NCBI RefSeq assembly: GCF_040656415.1
Contig: NZ_JBFAMC010000001.1
Span: 1,612,001-1,676,000, forward strand
Length of the DNA: 64,000 bases
Source of the DNA: Rhodococcus_F sp040656415
Lineage (GTDB): Bacteria; Actinomycetota; Actinomycetes; Mycobacteriales; Mycobacteriaceae
Direction of reading: 5' to 3'
Positions 34,449 through 43,445 of the stretch are shown one piece after another (the first letter of the stretch is position 1; every line of letters begins with the position of its first letter). The translations under genes were made by a program, and so were the position numbers. Under the pieces are notes generated by a model. That model was not told where the DNA came from, searched no databases, and saw nothing but the letters and a program-made list of their open reading frames with translations.

Positions 34449-35492
34449 GTGGCCGACATTCACCGAATCAGTTTCGAGCCCGTTGACATCGAGATGGAGG
34501 TCGGGGAGGACGAGAGTGTCCTCGACGCCGCCTTCCGGCAGGGCATTCGGCTGATGCACGGCTGCCGCGAGGGACAGTGCTCGTCCTGCAAGTCTTACGT
34601 CCTCGACGGTGACGTCGAAATGGAGAACTACTCGACCTTTGCGTGCAACGACGCCGAAGTCGAGGAGGGGTACGTACTTCTGTGCCGCTCGACTGCGTAC
34701 AGCGACTGCACCATCGAGCTGCTGAACTTCGACGAGGACGAACTCCTCAGCGGTGTCCCCATCCAGGATGTTCACACCCGTGTGGTCGCGATCGAACCGA
34801 TGACCAGGGACATCGTCTCGCTCCGCCTTCGCCCCGTCGAACCCGCGGCGTTCGACTTCAAACCAGGCCAATACGCCGACCTGCAGATCCCGGGCACCGA
34901 GGAGCACCGTTCCTTCTCCATGGCGACGACACCGTCGACGGCCGGCGAGGTGGAGTTCCTCATCAAGAAGTATCCCGGCGGAAAGTTCTCCGGACTGCTC
35001 GACGGAGGTATCGCGGATGGTGACGAGATCTTCCTGACAGGCCCCTACGGGACGTTCACGCTCAAGCAGGGTCACGTACTCCCCGTGGTCTGTATCGGAG
35101 GCGGGGCGGGGATGGCCCCCATTCTCTCGCTGCTCCGGCACATGAGTGAGACCGGCAACGAACGGCCGGTGCACTTCTACTACGGAGCGCGCACCCCGGC
35201 CGACCTGTTCTATCTCGACGAGATCCTCGAACTCGGCAAGAAGTTGACGGACTTCACGTTCGTGGTCTGCCTGTCCGAGTCGATGGAACCTGCGCCTCCG
35301 GACCAGATCACCGTCGAGGAAGGCAACGTCACAGATGTCGTGAGTCGCCGGGAACCGGCTCTCGGAAAGGTCGAGGTCTACCTGTGCGGGCCACCACCGA
35401 TGGTGGACGCCGCGCTCGCACTGCTCGAGGCTGGGGGCACCCCGAAAGACCAGGTCTTCTACGACAAGTTCACGAGCCCGGCGTTCGAGTAG
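34449..35492 (+). CDS. prmB: Propane monooxygenase reductase
   Basis: 347 residues. N-terminal plant-type [2Fe-2S] ferredoxin with C39, C44, C47 and C79; then an FAD domain with 'HRSFSMATTP' and an NAD domain with 'CIGGGAGMAPILSLLRHM' and 'VYLCGPPPMVDAA'. It passes electrons from NAD(P)H to the di-iron hydroxylase. The GTG start begins 'MADIHRISFEPVDIEMEV'; an open frame upstream to 34116 overlaps prmA and is not coding. Confidence 0.95.
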   Translation: MADIHRISFEPVDIEMEVGEDESVLDAAFRQGIRLMHGCREGQCSSCKSYVLDGDVEMENYSTFACNDAEVEEGYVLLCRSTAYSDCTIELLNFDEDELLSGVPIQDVHTRVVAIEPMTRDIVSLRLRPVEPAAFDFKPGQYADLQIPGTEEHRSFSMATTPSTAGEVEFLIKKYPGGKFSGLLDGGIADGDEIFLTGPYGTFTLKQGHVLPVVCIGGGAGMAPILSLLRHMSETGNERPVHFYYGARTPADLFYLDEILELGKKLTDFTFVVCLSESMEPAPPDQITVEEGNVTDVVSRREPALGKVEVYLCGPPPMVDAALALLEAGGTPKDQVFYDKFTSPAFE

Positions 35493-35542
35493 CCGCCGCG
35501 GTACCGACAGTCCTACTCCACCGACAGGAACCGAGAAGAGAC

Positions 35543-36649
35543 ATGACCGCCACCACCGGGAGCAAGAATCGCAGCTTCCCCACAATCGAATTCACCGACT
35601 CCGAGGCCGGCGCGCTCGACTTCCCGAGTTCGAAGAGCCGAAGCTACAGCTACTACACGCCGGCCAAGCGGCGGGCCACGATGTACGAAGACGTGACCGT
35701 CGACGTCCAGCCCGACCCCGAGCGCTACCTGACGCAGGGCTGGCTCTACGGATTCGGCGACGGACCGGGCGGATACCCGCAGGAGTGGACGGTCGCGAAA
35801 TCGTCGAACTGGCACGCCTTCCTCGATCCGAACGAGGAATGGGAGCAGACCATCTACCGCAACAACTCCGCCGTGGTGCACCAGGTGGAGCTGTGCTTGA
35901 GCAACGCCAAGCGCGCACGGGCCTACGACGGATGGAACTCGATGTGGCTGAAGTTCGTCGAGCGCAATCTGGGCGCGTGGATGCACGCCGAAAGCGGCCT
36001 GGCGCTACACGTGTTCATCGCGATTCAACGCTCGGCGCCGACGAACATGATCAATAACGCCGTCTCGGTCAACGCTGCCCACAAGCTGCGCTTCGCGCAG
36101 GATCTGGCGTTGTACAACCTGGACTTGTCCGAGGCTGTCGACGGCTTCGACGGTCTCGCGCACAAGCAGGCCTGGCAGGCGGCACCCGAATGGCAGCCCA
36201 CCCGTCGGGTCGTCGAACAGCTCACCGCGGTACCGGACTGGTGCGAGTTGCTGTTCGCCACCAACATCGTCTTCGAACAATTGGTTGGGTCGCTGCTGCG
36301 CACGGAACTGGTGATGCAGATCGCCGCTCGCAACGGCGACTACATCACGCCGACGATCGTGGGTACGGGGGAGCACGACTACGACCGCGACCTCGCATAC
36401 ACGCGGAACCTCTTCTCGATGCTGATTCGGGATCCCGAGCACGGCGAGTCCAACAAGGCTCTGTTCGGGACATGGCTGTCGACCTGGGTGCCGCGCTGCC
36501 TCGACGCGGCGCGCGCTCTTCAACCGATCTGGTCGCAGCCGGTCGACAAGGTAATCACCTTCGCATCGAGTCTCGATGCAGCTTCCGTGAAGTTCCGCTT
36601 CCTGCTCGACGATCTCGGGCTGGACATCCCAGAGGAGTTGGACGTATGA
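35543..36649 (+). CDS. prmC: Propane monooxygenase hydroxylase small subunit
   Basis: 368 residues of the beta subunit family, structurally related to the alpha subunit but without the iron ligands. 'KRRATMYEDVTVDVQPDPERYLTQGWLYGFGDGPGGYP' is the conserved N-terminal region. The ATG at 35543 follows AGAAGAG. Its stop overlaps prmD. Confidence 0.94.
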   Translation: MTATTGSKNRSFPTIEFTDSEAGALDFPSSKSRSYSYYTPAKRRATMYEDVTVDVQPDPERYLTQGWLYGFGDGPGGYPQEWTVAKSSNWHAFLDPNEEWEQTIYRNNSAVVHQVELCLSNAKRARAYDGWNSMWLKFVERNLGAWMHAESGLALHVFIAIQRSAPTNMINNAVSVNAAHKLRFAQDLALYNLDLSEAVDGFDGLAHKQAWQAAPEWQPTRRVVEQLTAVPDWCELLFATNIVFEQLVGSLLRTELVMQIAARNGDYITPTIVGTGEHDYDRDLAYTRNLFSMLIRDPEHGESNKALFGTWLSTWVPRCLDAARALQPIWSQPVDKVITFASSLDAASVKFRFLLDDLGLDIPEELDV

Positions 36650-36990
36650 GCATGCACTTCGGCTCGGACACCGAGTCATCCAACATGTGTGGGGTCACCT
36701 TGATGAACACTCCGATCGGCCGCGCCGTCGCGGAAGTCATGGGCGCCAAGGATGGGGTCGAGCTGACCGAGTACCCCTCGATGATTCGCGTCGACGGCGA
36801 ACGCCTGCTCGACTTCGACTACGAGGAGATGGCCGAGGCGTTGGGTGAGGAGTTCGACGGCTCCACGTTCGAGGAGATCAGCTCAACCCACTACGGACGA
36901 ATGGTCCACCTCGACGACAAGACCATCATCTTCGCAAACCCCGAGGACGCCGCCGAGTACATCGGTTTCGATCTCGCCGCGCAATCGTAA
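36646..36990 (+). CDS. prmD: Propane monooxygenase coupling/effector protein
   Basis: 114 residues of the MmoB/DmpM family. It binds the hydroxylase and tunes oxygen activation; it has no cofactor. 'MCGVTLMNTPIGRAVAEVMGAKDGVELTEYPSMIRVDGERLLDFDYEEMAEALGEEF' is the typical core. ATGA overlap with prmC. Confidence 0.94.
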   Translation: MSMHFGSDTESSNMCGVTLMNTPIGRAVAEVMGAKDGVELTEYPSMIRVDGERLLDFDYEEMAEALGEEFDGSTFEEISSTHYGRMVHLDDKTIIFANPEDAAEYIGFDLAAQS

Positions 36991-37049
36991 CGGAGATCAG
37001 CTTTCCCCCAACCAATTCGACGCGATCGAAGAAATCGGAGCATGGCACC

Positions 37050-38096
37050 ATGTACGAGAAGAACGGCGAGAGGTACTTCGTCGTGGACGGGCACATCGCG
37101 CTGTGGGACGCCCGAGAGTCGAATCACAGGAACGTGCACGGCAAGCAGTTCATCGACTGCTTCTACGACTACCACGAGAATCTCAGCCCCGAAGACGTCG
37201 TGTGGGACTACGACACCTACACCTACTACGGCGGCGATCGCCTGCTCCGGGACGTATTCGTCGAGGGGTATGTCGATCACGCGATCTTCCAGCCAGTGCT
37301 TCTGAAGGACTTCTACGTCAACGGGTTCGGGCAGACCGAGGAGGCGTTGGCGCTGACGCGCAGTCACCCCGACAAGCTGACGTACAACCATTCCTACGAC
37401 CCTCGTTACGAGGAGGCGGGCCTTCAGCAGCTACGCGAGGACGCCACCAGGATGAACTTGCAGGGCGTCAAGCTGTATACCGCCGAGTGGCACGGCGACT
37501 CCCGCGGCTACAAGCTCGACGACCCGTGGTCCCGGCGGTACCTCGAGGAGTGCATCGAGCTGGGAATCCGAAACATTCACGTACACAAAGGCCCCACCAT
37601 CCGGCCCCTGGATCGCGACGCCTTCGATGTGGCGGATATCGACATTGTCGCCACCGACTACCTGGATCTGCGTTTCATCGTCGAACACGTCGGCCTGCCA
37701 CGGTTGGAGGACTTCTGCTGGATCGCCACCCAGGAATCGAACGTATACGGCGGATTGGCGGTGGCCATGCCGTTCATCCACAACCGCCCAAGATATTTCG
37801 CGCAGATCATGGGCGAGCTGCTCTATTGGATCGGTGAAGACAAGATCCTCTTCGGCAGCGACTACGCGCTGTGGACCCCGAAGTGGCTGATCGAGAAGTT
37901 CGTCGACTTCCAGATCCCCGACGACCTGCTCACCGACTATTCCCAGATCACCGTCGAGCAGAAGAAGAAGATCCTCGGGCTCAACGCCGCTGCCCTCTAC
38001 GACATCGAGGTGCCCTCCGGGCTGGGACTGACCGAGTCGACTCGACAGGATGGTGCCGAGGTCACCGCGAGGGCGAGGGAAGCCGCGCCGTCATGA
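37050..38096 (+). CDS. Amidohydrolase-family (TIM-barrel) protein of the prm cluster
   Basis: 348 residues of the Amidohydro_2 family. Late metal-site motifs are visible ('IRNIHVHKG', 'RFIVEHVG', 'ILFGSDYALW'). The first motif, normally D-x-H-x-H, reads D13-G-H15-I-A, so one metal-ligand histidine is missing. This gene regularly accompanies prm/mim operons, but its role is not known. It may help hydroxylase maturation rather than hydrolyse a substrate. The stop overlaps the DUF59 gene. Confidence 0.87.
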   Translation: MYEKNGERYFVVDGHIALWDARESNHRNVHGKQFIDCFYDYHENLSPEDVVWDYDTYTYYGGDRLLRDVFVEGYVDHAIFQPVLLKDFYVNGFGQTEEALALTRSHPDKLTYNHSYDPRYEEAGLQQLREDATRMNLQGVKLYTAEWHGDSRGYKLDDPWSRRYLEECIELGIRNIHVHKGPTIRPLDRDAFDVADIDIVATDYLDLRFIVEHVGLPRLEDFCWIATQESNVYGGLAVAMPFIHNRPRYFAQIMGELLYWIGEDKILFGSDYALWTPKWLIEKFVDFQIPDDLLTDYSQITVEQKKKILGLNAAALYDIEVPSGLGLTESTRQDGAEVTARAREAAPS

Positions 38097-38839
38097 CCGC
38101 ATCCGCCCTCTGTGTCCAGGACGAGATCCTCAGCGCACTCGCGAGGGTGACCGATCCAGAGCTCGACGAACCTATTACCGAACTCGGTTTCGTCCGTACC
38201 ATCACTCTCGCCGACGACGGGGTGACCGTGCACCTGCGGTTGCCGACCGCGTTCTGCTCACCGAACTTCGCCTACCTCATGGCATCCGACGCTCTGGACG
38301 CCCTGCGGGCAGTACAGGGAATCGGGCAGGTGCAAGTGCTGCTGGACGATCACCACGACAGCGACAAGATCAACGTCGGGTTGGCCGCCGACGCGGGATA
38401 TCTCGGAACCTTCGGCCAGGAAGCTCAGGAGAGTCTGACAGAGCTCCGGAATACATTCCTGCGCAAGGCACATGCCGCAGCGATGGAGCGCTGTATCGCA
38501 GCACACCTCGAGCGCACGGGTATGGATGTCGAAGAGATCCACACCCTGACACTCGGCGACCTTCTACCCGGCAAGGACAGGGACGCGTTGCTGCGTCGGC
38601 GCACCGCCATCGGTCTGAGCAGTTGTCCGAACAGTCGTGTGCTCGTCGACGACGAAGGGCAACCGGTTCCAAGTGAGTCGGCGCCCATACGCCTGCGTTT
38701 CGCAAGGTCCGTGCGTATCTCGATGGAAGGCAACGCGCACTTCTGCCGAGGGCTGCTCGCCACCCGCTACGCCGACAGTGATCTTGTCGGTACAAGCCCG
38801 CGAATTACCGATGTCAGAACCGACAGGAGCGATCGATGA
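38093..38839 (+). CDS. DUF59/MIP18-domain protein of the prm cluster
   Basis: 248 residues. The first ~95 form a DUF59 (MIP18-like) domain, 'ILSALARVTDPELDEPITELGFVRTITL' with the conserved 'TAFCSPNFAYLMASDA' cysteine, as in proteins that assist Fe-S or metal-centre assembly. The C-terminal ~150 residues are less conserved and contain further cysteines ('SSCPNSRVLV', 'HFCRGLL'). The four-base overlaps with both neighbours put it firmly in the operon, suggesting a maturation role for the di-iron enzyme or its reductase. Confidence 0.87.
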   Translation: MTASALCVQDEILSALARVTDPELDEPITELGFVRTITLADDGVTVHLRLPTAFCSPNFAYLMASDALDALRAVQGIGQVQVLLDDHHDSDKINVGLAADAGYLGTFGQEAQESLTELRNTFLRKAHAAAMERCIAAHLERTGMDVEEIHTLTLGDLLPGKDRDALLRRRTAIGLSSCPNSRVLVDDEGQPVPSESAPIRLRFARSVRISMEGNAHFCRGLLATRYADSDLVGTSPRITDVRTDRSDR

Positions 38840-39861
38840 AGGCCGTGCAGGTGGTGGGATATCACACGAAGTTGCAGCTCGCCGACATTCCCGAGCCTCG
38901 GATAGAGGGGCCGTTGGATGTCATCGTGCGGATCGGTGGCGCGGGTGTGTGTCGTACCGATATCCATATTCTCGAGGGGCAGTGGAAGGACAAGAGTGGG
39001 GTCGCGCTGCCTTACACGATCGGTCACGAGAACGCGGGGTGGGTGCACGCGGTCGGTGATGCAGTCACCAACGTCGGGGTGGGGGACAGGGTGATCCTGC
39101 ACCCACTGCTCACCTGCGGTCTGTGCCGTGCCTGCCGGGCGGGTGATGACGTGCATTGCCAGAACAGCCAGTTCCCGGGTATCGACACCGACGGCGGCTA
39201 TGCCGAGTTCCTGCGTACGACTGCTCGCAGTGTGGTCCGGATCGATGATGGGCTCGAGCCCGCCGATGTTGCCGCGCTTGCCGATGCCGGCCTGACCGCC
39301 TACCACGCGGCGGTGAAGGTAGCGAGGACGACCAGGCCCGGCGACGTGTGCGTGGTGATCGGTGCTGGTGGGCTCGGACATATCGGAATTCAGGTGCTCG
39401 AGGCGATTTCCGCGGTGACGGTGATCGTGCTCGATCGCAATCCCGACGCTGTCGATCTTGCCGTGAGTGTGGGTGCCGACCGAGGGATCGTCGCGGACGG
39501 TACCCACATACAGCAAGTGCTGGATTTGACCGGTGGGCGCGGGGCGGAGGCAGTGCTCGATTTCGTCGGAGAGGGGGGCGCGACCCGGGAAGGGATCGCG
39601 ATGCTGCGTCGTGCGGGTAGCTATTACGTGGTCGGGTATGGGGAGAACATCGACGTCCCCACGATCGATGTGGTGTCCACCGAGATCAATTTCATCGGGA
39701 ATCTGGTCGGCTCGTACAACGATTTGCAGGAACTCATGTCCCTTGCCTCACAGGGCAAGGTGAACCTGCATACGACGAAGTATCGACTCGAGGAGTTCCA
39801 GCGGGCTCTCGACGACCTCGGCGCTGGACGTGTACGCGGCCGGGCAATCCTCGTGCCCTAG
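38836..39861 (+). CDS. Zinc-dependent NAD-linked alcohol dehydrogenase
   Basis: 341-residue medium-chain dehydrogenase. Catalytic zinc site C39, H64, E65; structural zinc C94, C97, C100, C108 in 'CGLCRACRAGDDVHC'. Rossmann motif 'VIGAGGLGHIGIQ'. In the operon it would oxidise the alcohol (propanol) made by the monooxygenase, so the pathway is alkane to alcohol to carbonyl. The start overlaps the previous stop. Confidence 0.93.
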   Translation: MKAVQVVGYHTKLQLADIPEPRIEGPLDVIVRIGGAGVCRTDIHILEGQWKDKSGVALPYTIGHENAGWVHAVGDAVTNVGVGDRVILHPLLTCGLCRACRAGDDVHCQNSQFPGIDTDGGYAEFLRTTARSVVRIDDGLEPADVAALADAGLTAYHAAVKVARTTRPGDVCVVIGAGGLGHIGIQVLEAISAVTVIVLDRNPDAVDLAVSVGADRGIVADGTHIQQVLDLTGGRGAEAVLDFVGEGGATREGIAMLRRAGSYYVVGYGENIDVPTIDVVSTEINFIGNLVGSYNDLQELMSLASQGKVNLHTTKYRLEEFQRALDDLGAGRVRGRAILVP

Positions 39862-39903
39862 AACGCGTCCGGCTCGAAAAACAGCACGAAAGGAACTTCA
39901 GAC

Positions 39904-41553
39904 ATGGCCAAGGAGTTGCGGTACGACAAGGACGCGCGGTCTCGTCTCGAGCAAGGTGTCAACGCCCTCGCTGATGCGGTAAAGGTGACCATTGGGCCGA
40001 AGGGACGCAACGCGGTGCTGGAAAAGCTCACGGGGCCGCCCACCATCACCAATGACGGGGTCACCATCGCGCGGGAAATCCAGCTGCGCGAGCCGTTCGC
40101 GAACATGGGTGCCCAACTCGTCAAGGAAGCGGCGATGAAGACCAATGGTGTCGTAGGTGACGGCACCACCACCGCGATCGTGCTGACTCAGGCGATGGTG
40201 CGTGAGGGACTGCGCGCCGTCGAAGCCGGCGCCAACCCGATGCGCTTGCGTCGCGGTATCGAACAGACCGTTCCGGTCGTGGTCGAGGGCCTACGCGGAC
40301 AATCGGTACGGGTGGGTGACCTGGGTGACCTCCAACGAATCGCGAGCTTGGCAGCCAGTGATGACGACGCGATCGGCGAGACCATCGCCCATGCGGTGGA
40401 CTACGTCGGCAAGTCCGGAATCGTCACTACCGAAGAAAGCGACACCCTCGGGATGTCCGTCGACATCGTCGACGGTATCGAGTTCGATCACGGCTACATC
40501 TCCGGCTACATGGTCACCGACCTCGAGCGGATGGAGGCCGTTCACGAGAACCCACTGATTCTGTTGACCAACAAGAAGGTCACCAAGGTGCAGGACATCA
40601 TGCCCAGCATCGAGGCAGCCAAGCGCGCCGACAGGCCACTGGTAGTGCTGGCGGAAGACGTCGACGGTCCTGCTCTGCAACTCTTGGTCGGCGGAAACAT
40701 GCACCAGACGATGCAATCCGTGGTCGTGCGCGCACCCGGCTTCGGTCACCGCCGGGTCGCCGAATTGCAGGACCTCGCGGTCGCGTTGGGTGGGCACGTC
40801 ATCGCCAAGGACACCGGTATCGAGTTGTCGGAGGTGACGCTCGAACATCTGGGTTCGTGTAACCGCATCACCGTGACCGAGAACGAGACGACAATCGTCG
40901 GCGGGCACGGCGACCAGAGTCTGGTCGACGCTCGAATTTCCCAGCTCCAGGCGCAACTCGAGCGGGCGAGGATCGAAACCGACCGGGACAGCCTCGAGTT
41001 GCGCATCGCCCGGCTGACCGGCCGGGTTGCCGTCATCCGCGTCGGCGGCGCGACCAGCGTGGAGCTCAGGGAGCGGATGCTTCGAGTGCAGGACGCCTTG
41101 GCTGCCACACGGGCGGCACTCGAGGAAGGCATCTTGCCCGGCGGTGGCAGCGCTCTGACCCAGGCTCACCGCGCACTGGCTGGGCTCGATCTCCCGGGGG
41201 ACGAGGGGATCGGGTGTGACATCGTCCGGCGTGCCCTGGCCGAGCCGCTGCGCTGGATCGCGATCAACGCCGGATTCGATGGCGACGAGGTCGTCGAAAC
41301 CGTCGCACAGTTGCCTCTCGGGCATGGCTTCAACGCGCTCACCGGCGAGTACGGTGACATGTTCCGTGATGGAGTGATCGACCCGTTCAAAGTCACCCGC
41401 GCCGCTTTCGTGAGTGCCGCATCGATCGCGGCACTGCTCATTACCACCGAGACCGCGATCGTGGAGGAGATCATGGGCAATCCCGGTGCCATCGTGGCAC
41501 CCGGGTTCGGCGACCTGGCCGAGGGCATGATCCGCCCGTCGAACATCTACTGA
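39904..41553 (+). CDS. Dedicated GroEL-like chaperonin (MimG type)
   Basis: 549 residues, full chaperonin length. 'TIGPKGRNAVLEKLTGPPTITNDGVTIAREI' and 'VVGDGTTTAIVLTQAMV' (ATPase Asp) are intact. It ends '...DLAEGMIRPSNIY' without the GGM repeats or histidine tail of the housekeeping GroELs. Mycobacterial binuclear iron monooxygenases have been reported to need a chaperonin of this kind (MimG) to fold their large subunit, and the location after adh supports that role here. Start at 39904 follows AAAGGAAC. Confidence 0.93.
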   Translation: MAKELRYDKDARSRLEQGVNALADAVKVTIGPKGRNAVLEKLTGPPTITNDGVTIAREIQLREPFANMGAQLVKEAAMKTNGVVGDGTTTAIVLTQAMVREGLRAVEAGANPMRLRRGIEQTVPVVVEGLRGQSVRVGDLGDLQRIASLAASDDDAIGETIAHAVDYVGKSGIVTTEESDTLGMSVDIVDGIEFDHGYISGYMVTDLERMEAVHENPLILLTNKKVTKVQDIMPSIEAAKRADRPLVVLAEDVDGPALQLLVGGNMHQTMQSVVVRAPGFGHRRVAELQDLAVALGGHVIAKDTGIELSEVTLEHLGSCNRITVTENETTIVGGHGDQSLVDARISQLQAQLERARIETDRDSLELRIARLTGRVAVIRVGGATSVELRERMLRVQDALAATRAALEEGILPGGGSALTQAHRALAGLDLPGDEGIGCDIVRRALAEPLRWIAINAGFDGDEVVETVAQLPLGHGFNALTGEYGDMFRDGVIDPFKVTRAAFVSAASIAALLITTETAIVEEIMGNPGAIVAPGFGDLAEGMIRPSNIY

Positions 41554-41655
41554 CCGTCCCCAGCACCCACGTCGGGCGCACGCCGTCATGTATCAGGACC
41601 AGACCTGACTCACAGGTTTCGGCGTACCCTCGAGGCGACAACGAAGGATCGGCTC

Positions 41656-43407
41656 ATGGCGACCACAGACGCGCGGCGGGCACGGGAACGGTTCTTGACC
41701 GAACAGGATCTCGACACCTCTGTACGCGAAAGTATCTCGACGTCCTGGAAACGATCGAAGGCGCTCAACGTGCGGTTCGATCGTCTCGATCTCCCCTTCG
41801 TGCGCGAACCGGACCCCGGCAGCCCTCTCATGGCGGCGGCCGCACCCGTGCTCGAGCAACTGGCCGACGGGCTGGCCGATGAACCTGTCAGCGTCATCCT
41901 GACGGGTCCAGACGGAGTAGTGCTCACGAGAATTGTCGCCAGCAGAAAGCTCAACCAGGCGCTCGACGTCGTCAATCTCGCGCCGGGCTACAGCTACTCC
42001 GAGGAATTCGTCGGAACGAACGGAATCGGCACAGCATTGGAAACGCGTGAACCGACACTGGTGACCGGGGCCGAGCACTACTCCGAATGTCTCGGGCATT
42101 TGGCGTGCGCAGGCGTCCCCATTCTGCACCCGGTATCGGGCACCCTCGTCGGTGTGCTCGACCTCACCGGATGGGTAGATGATGGAGGTCCGCTTCTCGC
42201 CACGCTCGCGAGATCCGCCACGAAACAGATCGAGGGGCGACTACTCGCGCAGGCCAGCGCGGCGCAGACCGATCTGTTGAACGCATACCTGCGAGCGTGC
42301 CGGCGGTCACCACAATCCGGAATCCTCGCCCTCGGCGACGACGTCGTCCTGATCAACCGGCGACTCCGGGGGACCCTGGACGCCATGGACCAGGCCGCGC
42401 TTGTCGAACTGGGCCTCGACTCCATGGGCCGCACCGTCGACCACAGTTCGGTCGCCGTTCTTCCCAGCGGGCAGATGATCCGCCTGTCGCATTCGGACGA
42501 TTGTCCCGACGGAACGCGAAGGGAGATGGCGCTACTGCAGGTACACCTCGTCGACACCGAAGCTTCGGCGATTCACGCTGGGGGAGTGAGCGCGGGTGCA
42601 TTGCCTGGACTCGCCGGCACCAGCTCGTCGTGGCGCCGCAGTTGCGAGCAAATCGTGCGCTGCGTACGGGAAGGGCAGTGGGTCGCGGTCTCGGGCGAGC
42701 GAGGATCCGGCCGCGGCCACGCGCTGAAAGCAGCAGCAACGCAACATCAGTCCAGCATCACTCGCGTGTTCACGCCGGAAGATTTCGAAACCGGAGCAGA
42801 CGGCCTGGAAGCGCTCGCTCGAGAGCTGGAACAAGAGAGGTTTCAGATAATCCTCCGTGATGTCGACTGTCTCGGCGAGGCCCAGCAAGCTGCTATCGCG
42901 GAATTGATCCGGGGTCGTGAGCACGCCGGATGGATCGGTGCCACCGTCGGCAGTGTTGGCGAGGACACGGTGGCCAGTTCTCCGATCCTGCCGCTCTTCG
43001 GGCGCACCGTGCCCGTTCCAGCGCTGCGTCACCGGATCGAGGATCTCCGCGCCCTGGTTCCGCTCCTGCTCCGTCAGCTCAGCCGCGGCTCCGAGGTGAC
43101 GATATCTTCGCAGGCGATGCGGCAACTGTGTAAGTACAGTTGGCCCGGCAACGTCGAACAGTTGCGAGCGGTTCTTCGGACAGTGGTGCAACGGCAACGT
43201 TCCGGAACTATCGAGGCCAATCAGATTCCGCCGGTGTGCCGAGCGCTGAGCCGGCGCACACTCACTCGGATCGAGGCTCTCGAACGAGACGCCATCGTTC
43301 GCAGTCTCGAAGAGAACCAAGGCAACAAGAAGGCAGCCGCCGAAGCCCTGGGAATCTCGCGAGCCACGATCTACCGAAGAATCAGGGAATTCGGCATAGA
43401 CCTCTGA
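41656..43407 (+). CDS. MimR/AcoR-like activator with degenerate AAA+ domain
   Basis: 583 residues. GAF-type sensor in about 60-200 ('YSEEFVGTNGIGTALETREPTLVTGAEHY' is the classic block), a central domain at ~330-520, and a Fis-type helix-turn-helix at the end ('KKAAAEALGISRATIYRRIREFGI'). The central domain looks like a sigma-54 activator ATPase, but Walker A reads 'GERGSGRG' (Lys to Arg) and no GAFTGA loop is present. Such proteins activate mimABCD/prm operons in actinobacteria, which lack sigma-54. It follows groEL on the same strand. Confidence 0.9.
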   Translation: MATTDARRARERFLTEQDLDTSVRESISTSWKRSKALNVRFDRLDLPFVREPDPGSPLMAAAAPVLEQLADGLADEPVSVILTGPDGVVLTRIVASRKLNQALDVVNLAPGYSYSEEFVGTNGIGTALETREPTLVTGAEHYSECLGHLACAGVPILHPVSGTLVGVLDLTGWVDDGGPLLATLARSATKQIEGRLLAQASAAQTDLLNAYLRACRRSPQSGILALGDDVVLINRRLRGTLDAMDQAALVELGLDSMGRTVDHSSVAVLPSGQMIRLSHSDDCPDGTRREMALLQVHLVDTEASAIHAGGVSAGALPGLAGTSSSWRRSCEQIVRCVREGQWVAVSGERGSGRGHALKAAATQHQSSITRVFTPEDFETGADGLEALARELEQERFQIILRDVDCLGEAQQAAIAELIRGREHAGWIGATVGSVGEDTVASSPILPLFGRTVPVPALRHRIEDLRALVPLLLRQLSRGSEVTISSQAMRQLCKYSWPGNVEQLRAVLRTVVQRQRSGTIEANQIPPVCRALSRRTLTRIEALERDAIVRSLEENQGNKKAAAEALGISRATIYRRIREFGIDL

Positions 43408-43445
43408 CTCCGGCGTCCGGCTCGGTTGCTGTATGCCGCCGCCTG

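Noticed and set aside
34032..35585. A 517-codon minus-strand frame across prmA/prmB
   Set aside because: Antisense shadow of the certain prm genes.
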